DNA of 64,000 nt from JAVBKV01 sp031553885 (GTDB taxonomy: Bacteria > Bacteroidota > Bacteroidia > Bacteroidales > Azobacteroidaceae): contig JAVBKV010000004.1 in the NCBI GenBank assembly GCA_031553885.1, positions 1 through 64,000 of the forward strand. The letters are read 5' to 3'. This document shows, piece after piece, positions 7,028 through 15,969 of this stretch. Below the pieces are notes generated by a model. It worked only from the letters and a program-made list of their open reading frames with translations, had not been told where the DNA came from and searched no databases. Position 1 is the first letter of the stretch; each line of letters starts with the position of its first letter. The translations under genes and the position numbers were made by a program.

Positions 7028-8740
7028 TTATTCTGCTACACAACGGACACTCATACCGCCCGCACGGCCGTAGTAGTTGCTGCCTGGGTACACGCCGCCA
7101 TTGCTGAAGCTCAGGCCCCAGGCGTTTACGCCATTAACCGTACTACTCCAGTAGTAGCCGTCCGAACCAACGTATGTAGGAGCACTACCACCGTTGTTAC
7201 GGATACCGGCAGCGGGAAGATACAAGGCTCCGCCTACTTTATAACCATTACCTGTCCAAACCCATTTGTTAGCAATATTAACACCATTGGCCAAATCACT
7301 AACATTGTTTATGACGGTTGTACCTTCTTTCAATAATAATGCCCATTGTTTTTGAGAAGGAACTTTCCAGCCGGTAGGACACGGATCGTTAGCCGCTTTT
7401 TTCATATCCTGATTTGCAGTACCATCTCCCCAACGCGAATTCTGACCGCCACCACTACGCCAATCATAAGGAGAAGCCGTGGTCTTAATAAACTGATTAT
7501 GATTAGGTATATCAATCGGAGCCAACGTAGCAGTCACAGAAGAATTCCGCAATTGGTGCCCATCTTTCGGACGTCCCCATTGATACAAATCGCCATTGAT
7601 AGCACCACTAGCATAAGCAAACGCATCTTTACCTGAATCTTCAGCACCTAAGTTATAACACATAAAATTCAACCAACCGTAAGTAACATTATCGGCCTTA
7701 AGTGTTTTTGCCCCACAACACCAGCAATCCTGAACATTCACAATCATACTCAACTTTTTCTTCTGATCGTATTGATCAACAAATAATGCATGGACTGTGA
7801 TGGTCTTCTTTTCGCCGCTGGTAAACAAAGACTTGATGTTAGTAACAAAGGTCAGTTTTCCTGTCTTTGCCGTCTGATTAGTTACAATGCCGGTAGTGAT
7901 TTTCGTAGCGTTATTATCCTCAACCACAAATGTCAGGTCACTGATCGTTTTATTCGTGCTCAACGTATAAGTAAACTCATAACCCGAGGCAAATGAGTTA
8001 CTACGCTCGCTTAAATTACCGCAATCTGTGCCGCCGTCAGACTTGAAGACATCGTAACAGAAGTTACCACTAATACTGTATTCACCTTTAGTCACATCAA
8101 TCGGATCATACTTCTTAGGGTCCTCCGTTTCGCAAGTACCTACCGTTACGTAAATTGTTCCGGATTTACCGTCTTTCGAGATAACAACAGAACCGGAGGC
8201 AGTAAAAGTAGCAACTCCCGAAACCACAGTCCCTGCTCCCGTCGGAGTAATAGCTCCGAATGTATAACCACTTTTGGCAGTCAAAACAACAGCAGGGTTC
8301 GGACAAGCCTTTGTATAAGGAGAACCTGCCAAACCATTACCAGTCAGGTCGGTATTAGCATCCAACCAATCAGTAGGAGAACCGGTCAAACCTGTATCAC
8401 CACCACCGCTGTCGCCTGAACCTCCGGAAACCTTAGACCAGTAGCCATTGGGATTCTCCGAATCAACAACCCAGACATAAACGCCTTTTGTCAAAACACT
8501 ACCCGTGTTGTAAACAACCATACCCTCAGTCTTCGTCCCGGAAACAGGTGACCAATTAGTCGCAGAAGTCAAGGACACCTGAGGGAGCAGGAGACCCAGA
8601 TTTTTACCCGAAACTTTCGATAAATCCAGCACCGAACCTGCATGAGGATCGCTCTGGCTACCAATCGTCACCTGGCTTTTAACACTCCCTGCACATATAA
8701 ACAAAATCGCAAGGATAAAGTAAATTTTCTTTTTTCTCAT
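7028..8740 (-). CDS. DGR variable protein: secreted, FISUMP/C-type-lectin-like fold
   Basis: 570 residues. A signal peptide (about 1-22) is followed by QVTIGSQSDPHAGSVLDL, shared with the RCC1-repeat protein at 191-2116. Residues about 30-105 are the shared N-domain, about 120-345 two or more beta-rich domains with paired cysteines, and about 354-570 a FISUMP (Fib_succ_major) domain related to the formylglycine-enzyme/C-type-lectin fold used by DGR targets. The last 62 residues are encoded by VR; 15 of them differ from the template-encoded residues, mostly Asn to Tyr, Ser, Gly or Asp, and invariant residues such as YWSST, AW and RCVAE hold the scaffold. The protein probably displays a diversified binding face at the cell surface. 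A probable invertible promoter segment lies at 8966-9296. Confidence 0.93.
   Translation of the reverse strand: MRKKKIYFILAILFICAGSVKSQVTIGSQSDPHAGSVLDLSKVSGKNLGLLLPQVSLTSATNWSPVSGTKTEGMVVYNTGSVLTKGVYVWVVDSENPNGYWSKVSGGSGDSGGGDTGLTGSPTDWLDANTDLTGNGLAGSPYTKACPNPAVVLTAKSGYTFGAITPTGAGTVVSGVATFTASGSVVISKDGKSGTIYVTVGTCETEDPKKYDPIDVTKGEYSISGNFCYDVFKSDGGTDCGNLSERSNSFASGYEFTYTLSTNKTISDLTFVVEDNNATKITTGIVTNQTAKTGKLTFVTNIKSLFTSGEKKTITVHALFVDQYDQKKKLSMIVNVQDCWCCGAKTLKADNVTYGWLNFMCYNLGAEDSGKDAFAYASGAINGDLYQWGRPKDGHQLRNSSVTATLAPIDIPNHNQFIKTTASPYDWRSGGGQNSRWGDGTANQDMKKAANDPCPTGWKVPSQKQWALLLKEGTTVINNVSDLANGVNIANKWVWTGNGYKVGGALYLPAAGIRNNGGSAPTYVGSDGYYWSSTVNGVNAWGLSFSNGGVYPGSNYYGRAGGMSVRCVAE
7030..7218 (-). 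repeat. DGR variable repeat (VR)
   Basis: The 3' 189 bp of the variable-protein gene, ending in its stop codon. Compared with TR (5798-5986), 19 changes fall on template adenines and one on a template thymine (template position 5943, a silent ACT to ACA in a Thr codon). The changes sit in 15 codons. Homology to TR ends abruptly at both sides, at the stop codon and at the codons before residue P509. Confidence 0.96.
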
Positions 8741-8965
8741 TTGATAAAAATTTAAAAATTAATAATTAAACAATAATGATTAATTCAATCTGTCATTTCA
8801 TTTCGTATTTTACATTATTTTTATTAATACATAATATATAAGAAATACGAAAAAGTAATTACCTGATTTATTTTTATCAAACTATATTACAAGCTTTTAA
8901 ATAAAATAAAGAATAAATATTTTTATCTTTTTTACGTATTTCTAAAATTTATTGGATATTCCCAA

Positions 8966-9296
8966 CTCTTTTTAAGTGAGGGGAAAATCACGTATTCAAA
9001 GGATTTCAGAGTAATACTTATTGCCTGAAACCCTTAAAAATTATCTCGTAATCCAAAGATTACTAAGATGTTTATAAAAAAGTTTACTAAAACAGGAATA
9101 TTTTTTCTTTTAAATGAAAGATGTATTCCCGTACCGGAAAGCAAATTAAGATAGCTATAAATACAATTGTTTGTTTTTATTGTTTTTCTAAATGTTTTAT
9201 TAATTATTTTTTATAGTTATTAATTGGTTTGTAATATCTTTATAGAAAAAGAGTTAAATATTTAAGTTTAAATATATGTATTTCACTTAAAAAGAG
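8966..9296. promoter_or_regulatory. Probable invertible promoter segment 2, upstream of the DGR variable protein
   Basis: A 331-bp AT-rich segment bounded by perfect 14-bp inverted repeats CTCTTTTTAAGTGA at 8966-8979 and 9283-9296. The repeat matches that of segment 1 at 12 of 14 positions. The conserved 61-bp element (9082-9142), itself a GGAATA/TATTCC hairpin, is here near the gene-proximal repeat. In segment 1 it is near the gene-distal one and reads the other way. The left site also lies in a longer imperfect palindrome (TTGGATATTCCC against GGGGAA and TATTCAA). No convincing TAnnTTTG promoter faces the gene in this orientation, consistent with, but not proof of, an OFF state. Confidence 0.68.
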
Positions 9297-9338
9297 AGGG
9301 TGAAAATCACTTGTATTCAAGAACTTAGTTATCTTAAT

Positions 9339-9429
9339 TTTAATTCGCTTTTCGTGTAAACCAATATGTCAAAGATCGCCTTCGGAATGAAGAATAAAAA
9401 ATCAAAAATGAAGAATGATATTCTTTACT
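9339..9429. repeat. Direct repeat distal to invertible segment 2 (partner 2674-2764)
   Basis: Matches 2674-2764 in the same direction with 3 mismatches in 91 bp. It lies between the gene-distal inverted repeat and the end of the polysaccharide operon, and marks the right boundary of the duplicated surface-protein cassette. Confidence 0.85.
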
Positions 9430-9502
9430 CTTAATCCTTTTTGTTTCCTGGAACCGGAATCAACCGGCACCAGGATTACAGACTATTATCATTTTTTCGA
9501 AA

Positions 9503-9520
9503 CTTCCCTCGCCAGGGAAG
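9503..9520 (-). terminator. Hairpin after the polysaccharide operon
   Basis: The stem CTTCCCT/AGGGAAG lies 8 bp past the stop codon of the last operon gene; on the minus strand it is followed by TTTCGAAAAAAT. It is a plausible weak terminator of the 17-kb operon. The same hairpin occurs at 2868-2889. Confidence 0.45.
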
Positions 9521-9527
9521 CCTGGTC

Positions 9528-10922
9528 TCAACCAACAGTTTGAGCAGCTTTTGATAACTGAGGAACCGAATAAGACTCCTCAACAGTAGGCTCAAACGAT
9601 GCCGGTTGTGCATTTGCCGGCTGCTGGACACCCTCGGTACTATCTTTCACAAACAAGATTTTAATGGTTTGTAAAATAATCAGGAAATCCCTGAACAAAG
9701 AGTAATTACGGATATATAGCAAATCATAGCGCAACTTATCTTCAAATGAAGTATTGTATTTTCCTTCTACCTGAGCCAGTCCGGTCAACCCGGCTTTCAC
9801 TTTCAGGCGTTGTGTGTATTGTGGTGTCTTTTCGGCAAACTGCTCTGTAAAGAACGGCCGTTCCGGACGAGGTCCGACAATACTCATATCTCCGCTTAGA
9901 ATATTCAGGATCTGAGGCAGTTCATCCATACGCGTCGCCCGTATCAGGCGTCCCACCCGGGTAATCCGGGGATCATTTTCTCCGGCTAGTACAGGTCCGG
10001 AAAGTTTTTCCGCATCCGGGACCATACTTCTGAATTTCAACACCTTAAAAACTTTTCCATTAACGGTCAATCGCTCCTGAGCGTAAAACACAGATCCTCC
10101 ATCCAATTTAATCAGTAAAGCAGCAATTAAACCAATCGGCAAAGCCAACAGAAAACCAATACTGCCCAATACCAGATCGACCATACGTTTTACGAAACGT
10201 TCTTCCAGGGTAAGCCCCATCCGGTCGATATAAAAAGTCGGTATATCGTCTGTTTTCCGCATGGATGCCGACATGATCGAAACATCCCTGTATTCGGGAA
10301 CAAAGAACACCTCAGTTTCTTTTTCTCCTGCTTCCAATACTATTTTTTCACGGACAGCGCTGGTTACTCCTGCTGTCAGGAATACCAGATCACTTTCCCG
10401 AATTGCTTTCCAAAGAATAGAATCAGCCTCAGTACAGGTATAGATAACTTTATAAAAGGTTTTGTACTTGGCCTGAATAACAGTAGCCAGGTTTTCCGCA
10501 TCAGGTCCGGTCACGGTTACTTTTTTAATTCCATGTTTTTTACGTGCTGCTTTCCAAACCAATAGCCTCCAGGCAGTCAATAAAATCCAATAAAAAGCAG
10601 CACTCAGAAAAATCACACTCCGGGGAAACGCCATGGCCCCGTCGCGCACAAAGAAACAAGTAGCCATAATACCAATCACCAAGGAGACCGATATCAGAAA
10701 TACCGTGTAGATGACATCAGCCTGACTGCGACGGGTGGAATTATACAACCCGAAAGCATACATGAGTACAAGGTACAAAGCTGCGATTACAGGCGCTATG
10801 ATATAAAATGCACTTAAATTACCCCAGTAATCCAGCAAGTCCGGGCCCAACAGTTTGTACGACACACGAATGCTCCCGAAAATAATTAACAAATCCATCA
10901 GTATAACTAATATCCGCTTCAT
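9528..10922 (-). CDS. Exopolysaccharide polyprenyl-phosphate sugar-1-phosphate transferase
   Basis: 464 residues; starts the repeat unit by moving a sugar phosphate to undecaprenyl phosphate in the inner membrane. There are four to five transmembrane segments in residues 1-130, a soluble nucleotide-binding-like middle part, another membrane helix near 250, and a C-terminal bacterial sugar-transferase domain with KFRSM, DELPQ and GDMSIVGPRPE. The length and the N-terminal membrane domain match the WbaP/WcaJ type. A tail of about 35 residues after the catalytic domain is low-complexity. Last gene of the operon, 11 bp after the preceding glycosyltransferase. The sugar is not predictable. Confidence 0.93.
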   Translation of the reverse strand: MKRILVILMDLLIIFGSIRVSYKLLGPDLLDYWGNLSAFYIIAPVIAALYLVLMYAFGLYNSTRRSQADVIYTVFLISVSLVIGIMATCFFVRDGAMAFPRSVIFLSAAFYWILLTAWRLLVWKAARKKHGIKKVTVTGPDAENLATVIQAKYKTFYKVIYTCTEADSILWKAIRESDLVFLTAGVTSAVREKIVLEAGEKETEVFFVPEYRDVSIMSASMRKTDDIPTFYIDRMGLTLEERFVKRMVDLVLGSIGFLLALPIGLIAALLIKLDGGSVFYAQERLTVNGKVFKVLKFRSMVPDAEKLSGPVLAGENDPRITRVGRLIRATRMDELPQILNILSGDMSIVGPRPERPFFTEQFAEKTPQYTQRLKVKAGLTGLAQVEGKYNTSFEDKLRYDLLYIRNYSLFRDFLIILQTIKILFVKDSTEGVQQPANAQPASFEPTVEESYSVPQLSKAAQTVG

Positions 10923-10933
10923 CTTTTATTAAT

Positions 10934-12007
10934 TTAAGAGGAATAACCAACCAAATCCTTATAAATCTGACAATAACCAGCTGTCATTCTATTCACGGTA
11001 AAATACTTGAGATAACATTTCCTAGCTTCCTCACAAAAGGAATTATACCTGAAATGATCGTCAAGTACTTGTTTTATTTTATCGGCAAATGCTTCCGGAT
11101 CATTTTCTGAAACATAACCATTTACTCCATTCTCTATAAGTTCTGGCACCCCACCCACCGCCGAAGAAACCACCGGTTTTGCCATTGAAAATGCTTCCAA
11201 AATAGAAATAGGTAACCCTTCATAATCGGAAGGCAGTACGAAGACATCACAATACGGCAGATAGAGACAGGCGGAAACAATATTACCCAGAAAAAACACA
11301 TTCTCTCCCATATTCTCCATCGGTTGATTATTCCCAATCCAAATAAAGGCATAATCGGGAAGTAACCGACTTACTTCCACAAAAAGAGACGGCCTTTTGG
11401 GCTTAGAAACCCGGGCAATACACATCACAACTCTGGGGTAACGAATACGAATATCTTCCAATAGAGAACTTACCGACAAATCCTGTTTCTTAAGATCTTC
11501 TTCTTTATTGCAATCAACAATTCCATTGTAAATCTGCTGTAATCTTCCCTCTATTCCTTCTTCTTTCATTCCCTGCAAGTCATAATCACTGACTCCCACA
11601 ATCCGACCTGTTTTAGGAGCCAGTAACTTTTCTACAAATAAGAATTTGCGAAAAGCAATTCGGATGGAATCGAACCCATGAACCGTATAAACCGTTCTGG
11701 ATTTTGGGAACGCCATCCTTCCTAATGCTCCCATTTTTGACGAATGCAAATGAACGATATCCGGCTGATAACGAAAACGATAATACAAAAGCTTGAAGAA
11801 AACCAACACATCCAACAAGGATAGTTCCTTACGGTGTCGACACAACCTGATTCGGACAACTCTTCTATCCAAATCCACCCACGACTCACCTTCTCCCCCA
11901 TAAAGGATAAACAATTGATGCTCATTCACCAACTCCTTACATAAGTTGGCTACAACCGACTGGGCACCGCCTAATTCTGAAACCGTAATAATTTGAAAAA
12001 TTTTCAT
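10934..12007 (-). CDS. Glycosyltransferase family 4 (GT-B)
   Basis: 357 residues. The N-terminal Rossmann domain starts MKIFQIITVSELGGAQ, with the GGA loop of family 4. The C-terminal donor-binding domain has EGLPISILEAF and GGVPELI, with the two conserved Glu of the E-x7-E motif. It would add a sugar to the lipid-linked repeat unit on the cytoplasmic face. Its ATG overlaps the stop of the upstream gene in an ATGA junction, so the two are translationally coupled. Acceptor and donor unknown. Confidence 0.9.
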   Translation of the reverse strand: MKIFQIITVSELGGAQSVVANLCKELVNEHQLFILYGGEGESWVDLDRRVVRIRLCRHRKELSLLDVLVFFKLLYYRFRYQPDIVHLHSSKMGALGRMAFPKSRTVYTVHGFDSIRIAFRKFLFVEKLLAPKTGRIVGVSDYDLQGMKEEGIEGRLQQIYNGIVDCNKEEDLKKQDLSVSSLLEDIRIRYPRVVMCIARVSKPKRPSLFVEVSRLLPDYAFIWIGNNQPMENMGENVFFLGNIVSACLYLPYCDVFVLPSDYEGLPISILEAFSMAKPVVSSAVGGVPELIENGVNGYVSENDPEAFADKIKQVLDDHFRYNSFCEEARKCYLKYFTVNRMTAGYCQIYKDLVGYSS

Positions 12008-12774
12008 TTTACCGATTTTAAATTAATTATCCTTAGTCCATACTTCAACATGGAAATTCCGCATAGAAAAAAATACACCGATCCTGATATAAGTTTCAAG
12101 CTCCTGGCCTTAGCAATATTTCTTAATTCTCCTTTTTCCATTGCTTTGAGATTACTTGAAAGTCCCGCCATGCTATTCTGACAAAAAGCCAAACTTTGAT
12201 TGATATAAAAATAGGGATACGAACGTACAATTCTGAGCCATAAGTCCATATCTTCCGCATAACACATACTTTCATCAAATCCCTCCATTTTAATCAACAC
12301 ATCTCTTTTTATAATAACTCCAGAAGTGAAAACAAAACATCTCATCAACATACACCATACCGGAAGAGCCTGTAAAAATTTCATCTTCCGAAGGAAAAAC
12401 CAGCTTAACTCTCTACCATTAGCAGCAGAACCTAAAAAGAATATATTCTTGTTTTCTTTCAATATATCCAATTGAATTTTGAGTTTATCCTGACACCAAC
12501 TATCATCTGCATCCAAAAAAGCAATATACTCACCCGAAGCCACTTTAATTCCCGCATTGCGAGCCGCCGAAACGCCAGAGTTTGCCTGACTGATCAATAC
12601 CACCGGAAAATCACAACTTTCCATAAAATTGCCAACCAACTCTCCACACTCATCTGTAGAGCCATCATTGACAACAATGACCTCCAGGTTCCGATAACTC
12701 TGACCAGCAACCGAACGAAGGCATTCTAATATGGTATCTGCCGCATTATACATAGGTATGACCACACTCACCAT
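12004..12774 (-). CDS. Glycosyltransferase family 2 (GT-A)
   Basis: 256 residues with a GT2 nucleotide-sugar domain: SVVIPMYNAADTI at the start, VVNDGSTD near 37, and the metal-binding DADD near 92. The C-terminal part is short and helical, without clear transmembrane segments. The ATG at 12774 shares one base with the upstream stop (TGATG); GTG at 12777 is an alternative. One of four repeat-unit glycosyltransferases in this operon. Confidence 0.9.
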   Translation of the reverse strand: MVSVVIPMYNAADTILECLRSVAGQSYRNLEVIVVNDGSTDECGELVGNFMESCDFPVVLISQANSGVSAARNAGIKVASGEYIAFLDADDSWCQDKLKIQLDILKENKNIFFLGSAANGRELSWFFLRKMKFLQALPVWCMLMRCFVFTSGVIIKRDVLIKMEGFDESMCYAEDMDLWLRIVRSYPYFYINQSLAFCQNSMAGLSSNLKAMEKGELRNIAKARSLKLISGSVYFFLCGISMLKYGLRIINLKSVK

Positions 12775-13745
12775 CACGCAATACGTTTAAAAACATTCAA
12801 ATAAGCCTGACGCGCAAAGGGATAACTCAAGTAATAAAGCACAAGCATTACCTTTTCTTTCGGCAAAAGCAACGAAAAACCGGTAAGGGACTCGTATTCT
12901 TTTAGTTTTTTCCGGTAAACCCGGATAATTTCCTTATCCTTGCATTTAAAAGAATAAAGCATTATGCTGATAAAAGCCCGTGTCACAAAACAACGATTAT
13001 CTTTTTCAAATAATTCCGGAAACTGTTCTTCGTTTTTTTTCACACAAACCTGAGCTGAATCCATAAAATGAAGCAGGTTTAATGTGTCTGAACTCCGGGA
13101 TAGAGAAACTTCTCCCTGAAAGTAATTATATAGACTCCGGTGAATAATTTCCACCTGGCGACAATGAAACAAGTATTCCTGTGTAAATACCAAGTCCTCC
13201 CACAAGCATCCTGTCGGGAAAATCAAATGTTGTTCTTCAATAATGCTCCGTCGATACATTTTTATTACAACGCTCCCTAATACCTTCTGATTTAAAAAAG
13301 CAGACATGATCTCTGAACCGGCTAATATATCCGGAAGGCCCTTCAAAAACGCTTTCTCAACCGACTTCCCCCCCAACCATACATACCTGTAGTTACAACA
13401 GACTAAATCACATTGATCATTTTTTATCATCCGCAGATACATTGTTTCTACAAAATCAGAATCATACCAATCATCGCCATCCAAAAAACAAATATATTCT
13501 CCGCTAGTAACCTGCATCCCAGCATTCCTCGCATCAGAAAGTCCCCCATTTATCTTGTCCACCCAAATGATCCGGGAATCATTCATAGCATACTGATGTA
13601 TAATTTCAAGAGACCTGTCCGTAGAACCATCATTTACAAGAACAATCTCTAAATCTTTGAATGACTGATCCAAAACTGATTCCACGCACCTGGGAAGATA
13701 CTTCGCCACATTATATACAGGTATTACTATGCTGATCTTACTCAT
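12774..13745 (-). CDS. Glycosyltransferase family 2 (GT-A)
   Basis: 323 residues with the GT2 signatures ISIVIPVYNVAKYLPRCV, LVNDGSTD and DGDDW. The C-terminal third is helical and typical of WcaA-like enzymes of Bacteroidota capsule loci. It starts 3 bp after the Wzy-like polymerase gene. Together with the neighbour at 12004-12774 it probably assembles consecutive residues of the repeat unit. Confidence 0.9.
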   Translation of the reverse strand: MSKISIVIPVYNVAKYLPRCVESVLDQSFKDLEIVLVNDGSTDRSLEIIHQYAMNDSRIIWVDKINGGLSDARNAGMQVTSGEYICFLDGDDWYDSDFVETMYLRMIKNDQCDLVCCNYRYVWLGGKSVEKAFLKGLPDILAGSEIMSAFLNQKVLGSVVIKMYRRSIIEEQHLIFPTGCLWEDLVFTQEYLFHCRQVEIIHRSLYNYFQGEVSLSRSSDTLNLLHFMDSAQVCVKKNEEQFPELFEKDNRCFVTRAFISIMLYSFKCKDKEIIRVYRKKLKEYESLTGFSLLLPKEKVMLVLYYLSYPFARQAYLNVFKRIA

Positions 13746-13748
13746 TGT

Positions 13749-14819
13749 TCAAAAAAAATTTCTCAATGCATTTTTATATGGAAGATACATATCCGAATAA
13801 CTCACAAACACTTGGCTATTATATTGGTAAAATGATTTAACTACTAATCCGATCAAAAACAACCAAAATACGACATCACTTTTATCTTTAATAAAATACA
13901 AAGCCAATGGAATAGAAATCGCTTCAAATGCAAAAAAGTACATACTCAATCGCAAAGTAAGGATCTCACTGAAACTAAAAAACATAAAAATACAACCCGA
14001 AAAGAAATATAGATTCAGAAAAATCTGCTTCAATCGTTCGTTCTTTATAGGAGAATAATATAATAAAGCCATAATTATCACCTTAAACATTGTCCCCAGC
14101 AAAGGCAGTGTGTATCGCTCCACAAACGTTTCTCCATCATTGTAAAGATCTATTTTCATCTCCATCATTGTATCTTTGGCAAATAATTCGACCAAACGTC
14201 CAGAAAAATCATTATCCAAAGACAATCCGGCAAAATAACACAGTACCCAAATAAGCAAAAGGTATCGTAACTTCAGTTTTATCGGCGTAATAAAAAAAGC
14301 TACTGAGAAAACTAATGCAGATGTGTGAATCAAAGTCGCGAATAAAACAACTAACATAAACTTTACTATATTTCGTTCCTCCAGGTAAGGGATACTTAAC
14401 CAAACAATAGAAACCGCCAGGGCAAAGCGGATCTGCCCCATATCCGTAAGTAAAGTTACCGGCAATGCTAACACAACCGATAAAAAGAAATACGGTGAAT
14501 ATTTTTCAATCGAATACATTTTAATCAGAATAGAAAGCGTTGCAAAAAAGAGCATAAACGAAGCAAAACTCCATCCAAATGATCTGAAAAATCCGATTAG
14601 TAATAAAAAGAATACTTCTATATTTCCTTTTATATCTTTTGGAAAATTAAAAATATCACGATATGATTCAAAGTCAGGACCTACCTGGCGAAATCCAATA
14701 AATACGATCAGAGCAGCAACCAATAGGTATTGGGAAATACGCAGTAACCAGGAAGACTCCAGGAACTGCTCCAATAGCATCAATGCGCAGCAAACCGTAA
14801 ATATTATCAAGTAAATCAT
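13749..14819 (-). CDS. EpsG-type polysaccharide polymerase (Wzy-like)
   Basis: 356 residues with about ten hydrophobic segments across the whole length. The sequence FIGFRQVGPDFESYRDIF near residue 41 is the RxxGxDxxxYxxxF signature of EpsG-family polymerases. It would join flipped repeat units in the periplasm. Its ATG overlaps the stop of the preceding glycosyltransferase. It has AT-rich codon use, as Wzy genes often do. Confidence 0.85.
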   Translation of the reverse strand: MIYLIIFTVCCALMLLEQFLESSWLLRISQYLLVAALIVFIGFRQVGPDFESYRDIFNFPKDIKGNIEVFFLLLIGFFRSFGWSFASFMLFFATLSILIKMYSIEKYSPYFFLSVVLALPVTLLTDMGQIRFALAVSIVWLSIPYLEERNIVKFMLVVLFATLIHTSALVFSVAFFITPIKLKLRYLLLIWVLCYFAGLSLDNDFSGRLVELFAKDTMMEMKIDLYNDGETFVERYTLPLLGTMFKVIIMALLYYSPIKNERLKQIFLNLYFFSGCIFMFFSFSEILTLRLSMYFFAFEAISIPLALYFIKDKSDVVFWLFLIGLVVKSFYQYNSQVFVSYSDMYLPYKNALRNFF

Positions 14820-15961
14820 AATGCCAGCATCCTTTCTTCAATGTTTTTCACATCCGATGGAAATATAAAATTTCCATAATTATCCTGTAATCTTTCTGAA
14901 TAAGATTCCCGTAATTCTTTATTGAGAAGCATTTCTTTCATCCCCTCAAAAATTCCTTCTTCCGTATTTTCCACCAGCATACCGTAACGCCCGTCTTCCA
15001 ACAATTCCCGGGGTCCGGTAACACGAGTCGAAACAATCGGCTTACATAACAACATAGCTTCACAAACAACCACAGGTAACCCTTCGTAATCCGATGTCAT
15101 TGCAAAAACATCCGAAACTGCCAAATAAGGATACGGATCCCGGAATCCTAACAACTGACAACTATCTTCGATTCCAAGGTCACGAATTTTTGATTCCAGC
15201 ATCTTGTATTCACTGCCTTCTCCCAAAATCCACACATCATGTTCCACACCACTATCCAACAGTCTTTTATGAACATTCAACAATTTATCAAAACGTTTTT
15301 GAGGAGCTAAACGACCAATTCCCAAAACCGTCAACCGACGTTTTATAGGTTTGACTCCTTTTGATACAGCTTCTTGAATAGCCTTGTAGTCGATCGGGTT
15401 AAAAACCACATCAAGAGTAGTATTATTCTTATATTCAGGAAACAACTCGACAAATCCCTTTTTCGCATCTCCGGATACAAAATAGATACGGTCGAATCCC
15501 CTGGCATAAAAACGTAATTTATCTTTATTGATTTGGGGCGTATGCGTGCGTAAATCAATATGAATCCAGGATACTTTTTTTCTAAAATAATCCGATTTTA
15601 GACTTAATAAAGGAGTACTATGCCCTTCATAGAAACTCACACCTATATCATAATCCTCTTTTATACGAGACATAGCGGACAATAAAACAGGGAATAGCTT
15701 AAATAACTCCAGCATCATACGTCTATAAATCCGGTAGATATACACAAATGGAACAAAGCGTATATTATCAGTTGATCTGAAAATCCAGGAACAGGGAATG
15801 TCGGTAGGAATTCCAGATAAATAGACCCCCTGACGAATCACTAAAAACAGACTGATGTCGAATTTACTACGATCCATATCCCGCAGTATATGCAACAACA
15901 CCCGTTCAGCACCGCCACCTCCCAAGGAATCAATCATGAATAATATTTTTTTCTTTCCCAT
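14816..15961 (-). CDS. Glycosyltransferase family 4 (GT-B)
   Basis: 381 residues. The N-terminus KKKILFMIDSLGGGGAERV carries the family 4 GGGAERV loop. The C-terminal domain has GRLAPQKRFD, then EGLPVVVCEAM with the E-x7-E pair and TGPRELL. Lies between the flippase and polymerase genes with 8 bp and overlapping junctions. Confidence 0.91.
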   Translation of the reverse strand: MGKKKILFMIDSLGGGGAERVLLHILRDMDRSKFDISLFLVIRQGVYLSGIPTDIPCSWIFRSTDNIRFVPFVYIYRIYRRMMLELFKLFPVLLSAMSRIKEDYDIGVSFYEGHSTPLLSLKSDYFRKKVSWIHIDLRTHTPQINKDKLRFYARGFDRIYFVSGDAKKGFVELFPEYKNNTTLDVVFNPIDYKAIQEAVSKGVKPIKRRLTVLGIGRLAPQKRFDKLLNVHKRLLDSGVEHDVWILGEGSEYKMLESKIRDLGIEDSCQLLGFRDPYPYLAVSDVFAMTSDYEGLPVVVCEAMLLCKPIVSTRVTGPRELLEDGRYGMLVENTEEGIFEGMKEMLLNKELRESYSERLQDNYGNFIFPSDVKNIEERMLAL

Positions 15962-15969
15962 ATTTTCTC

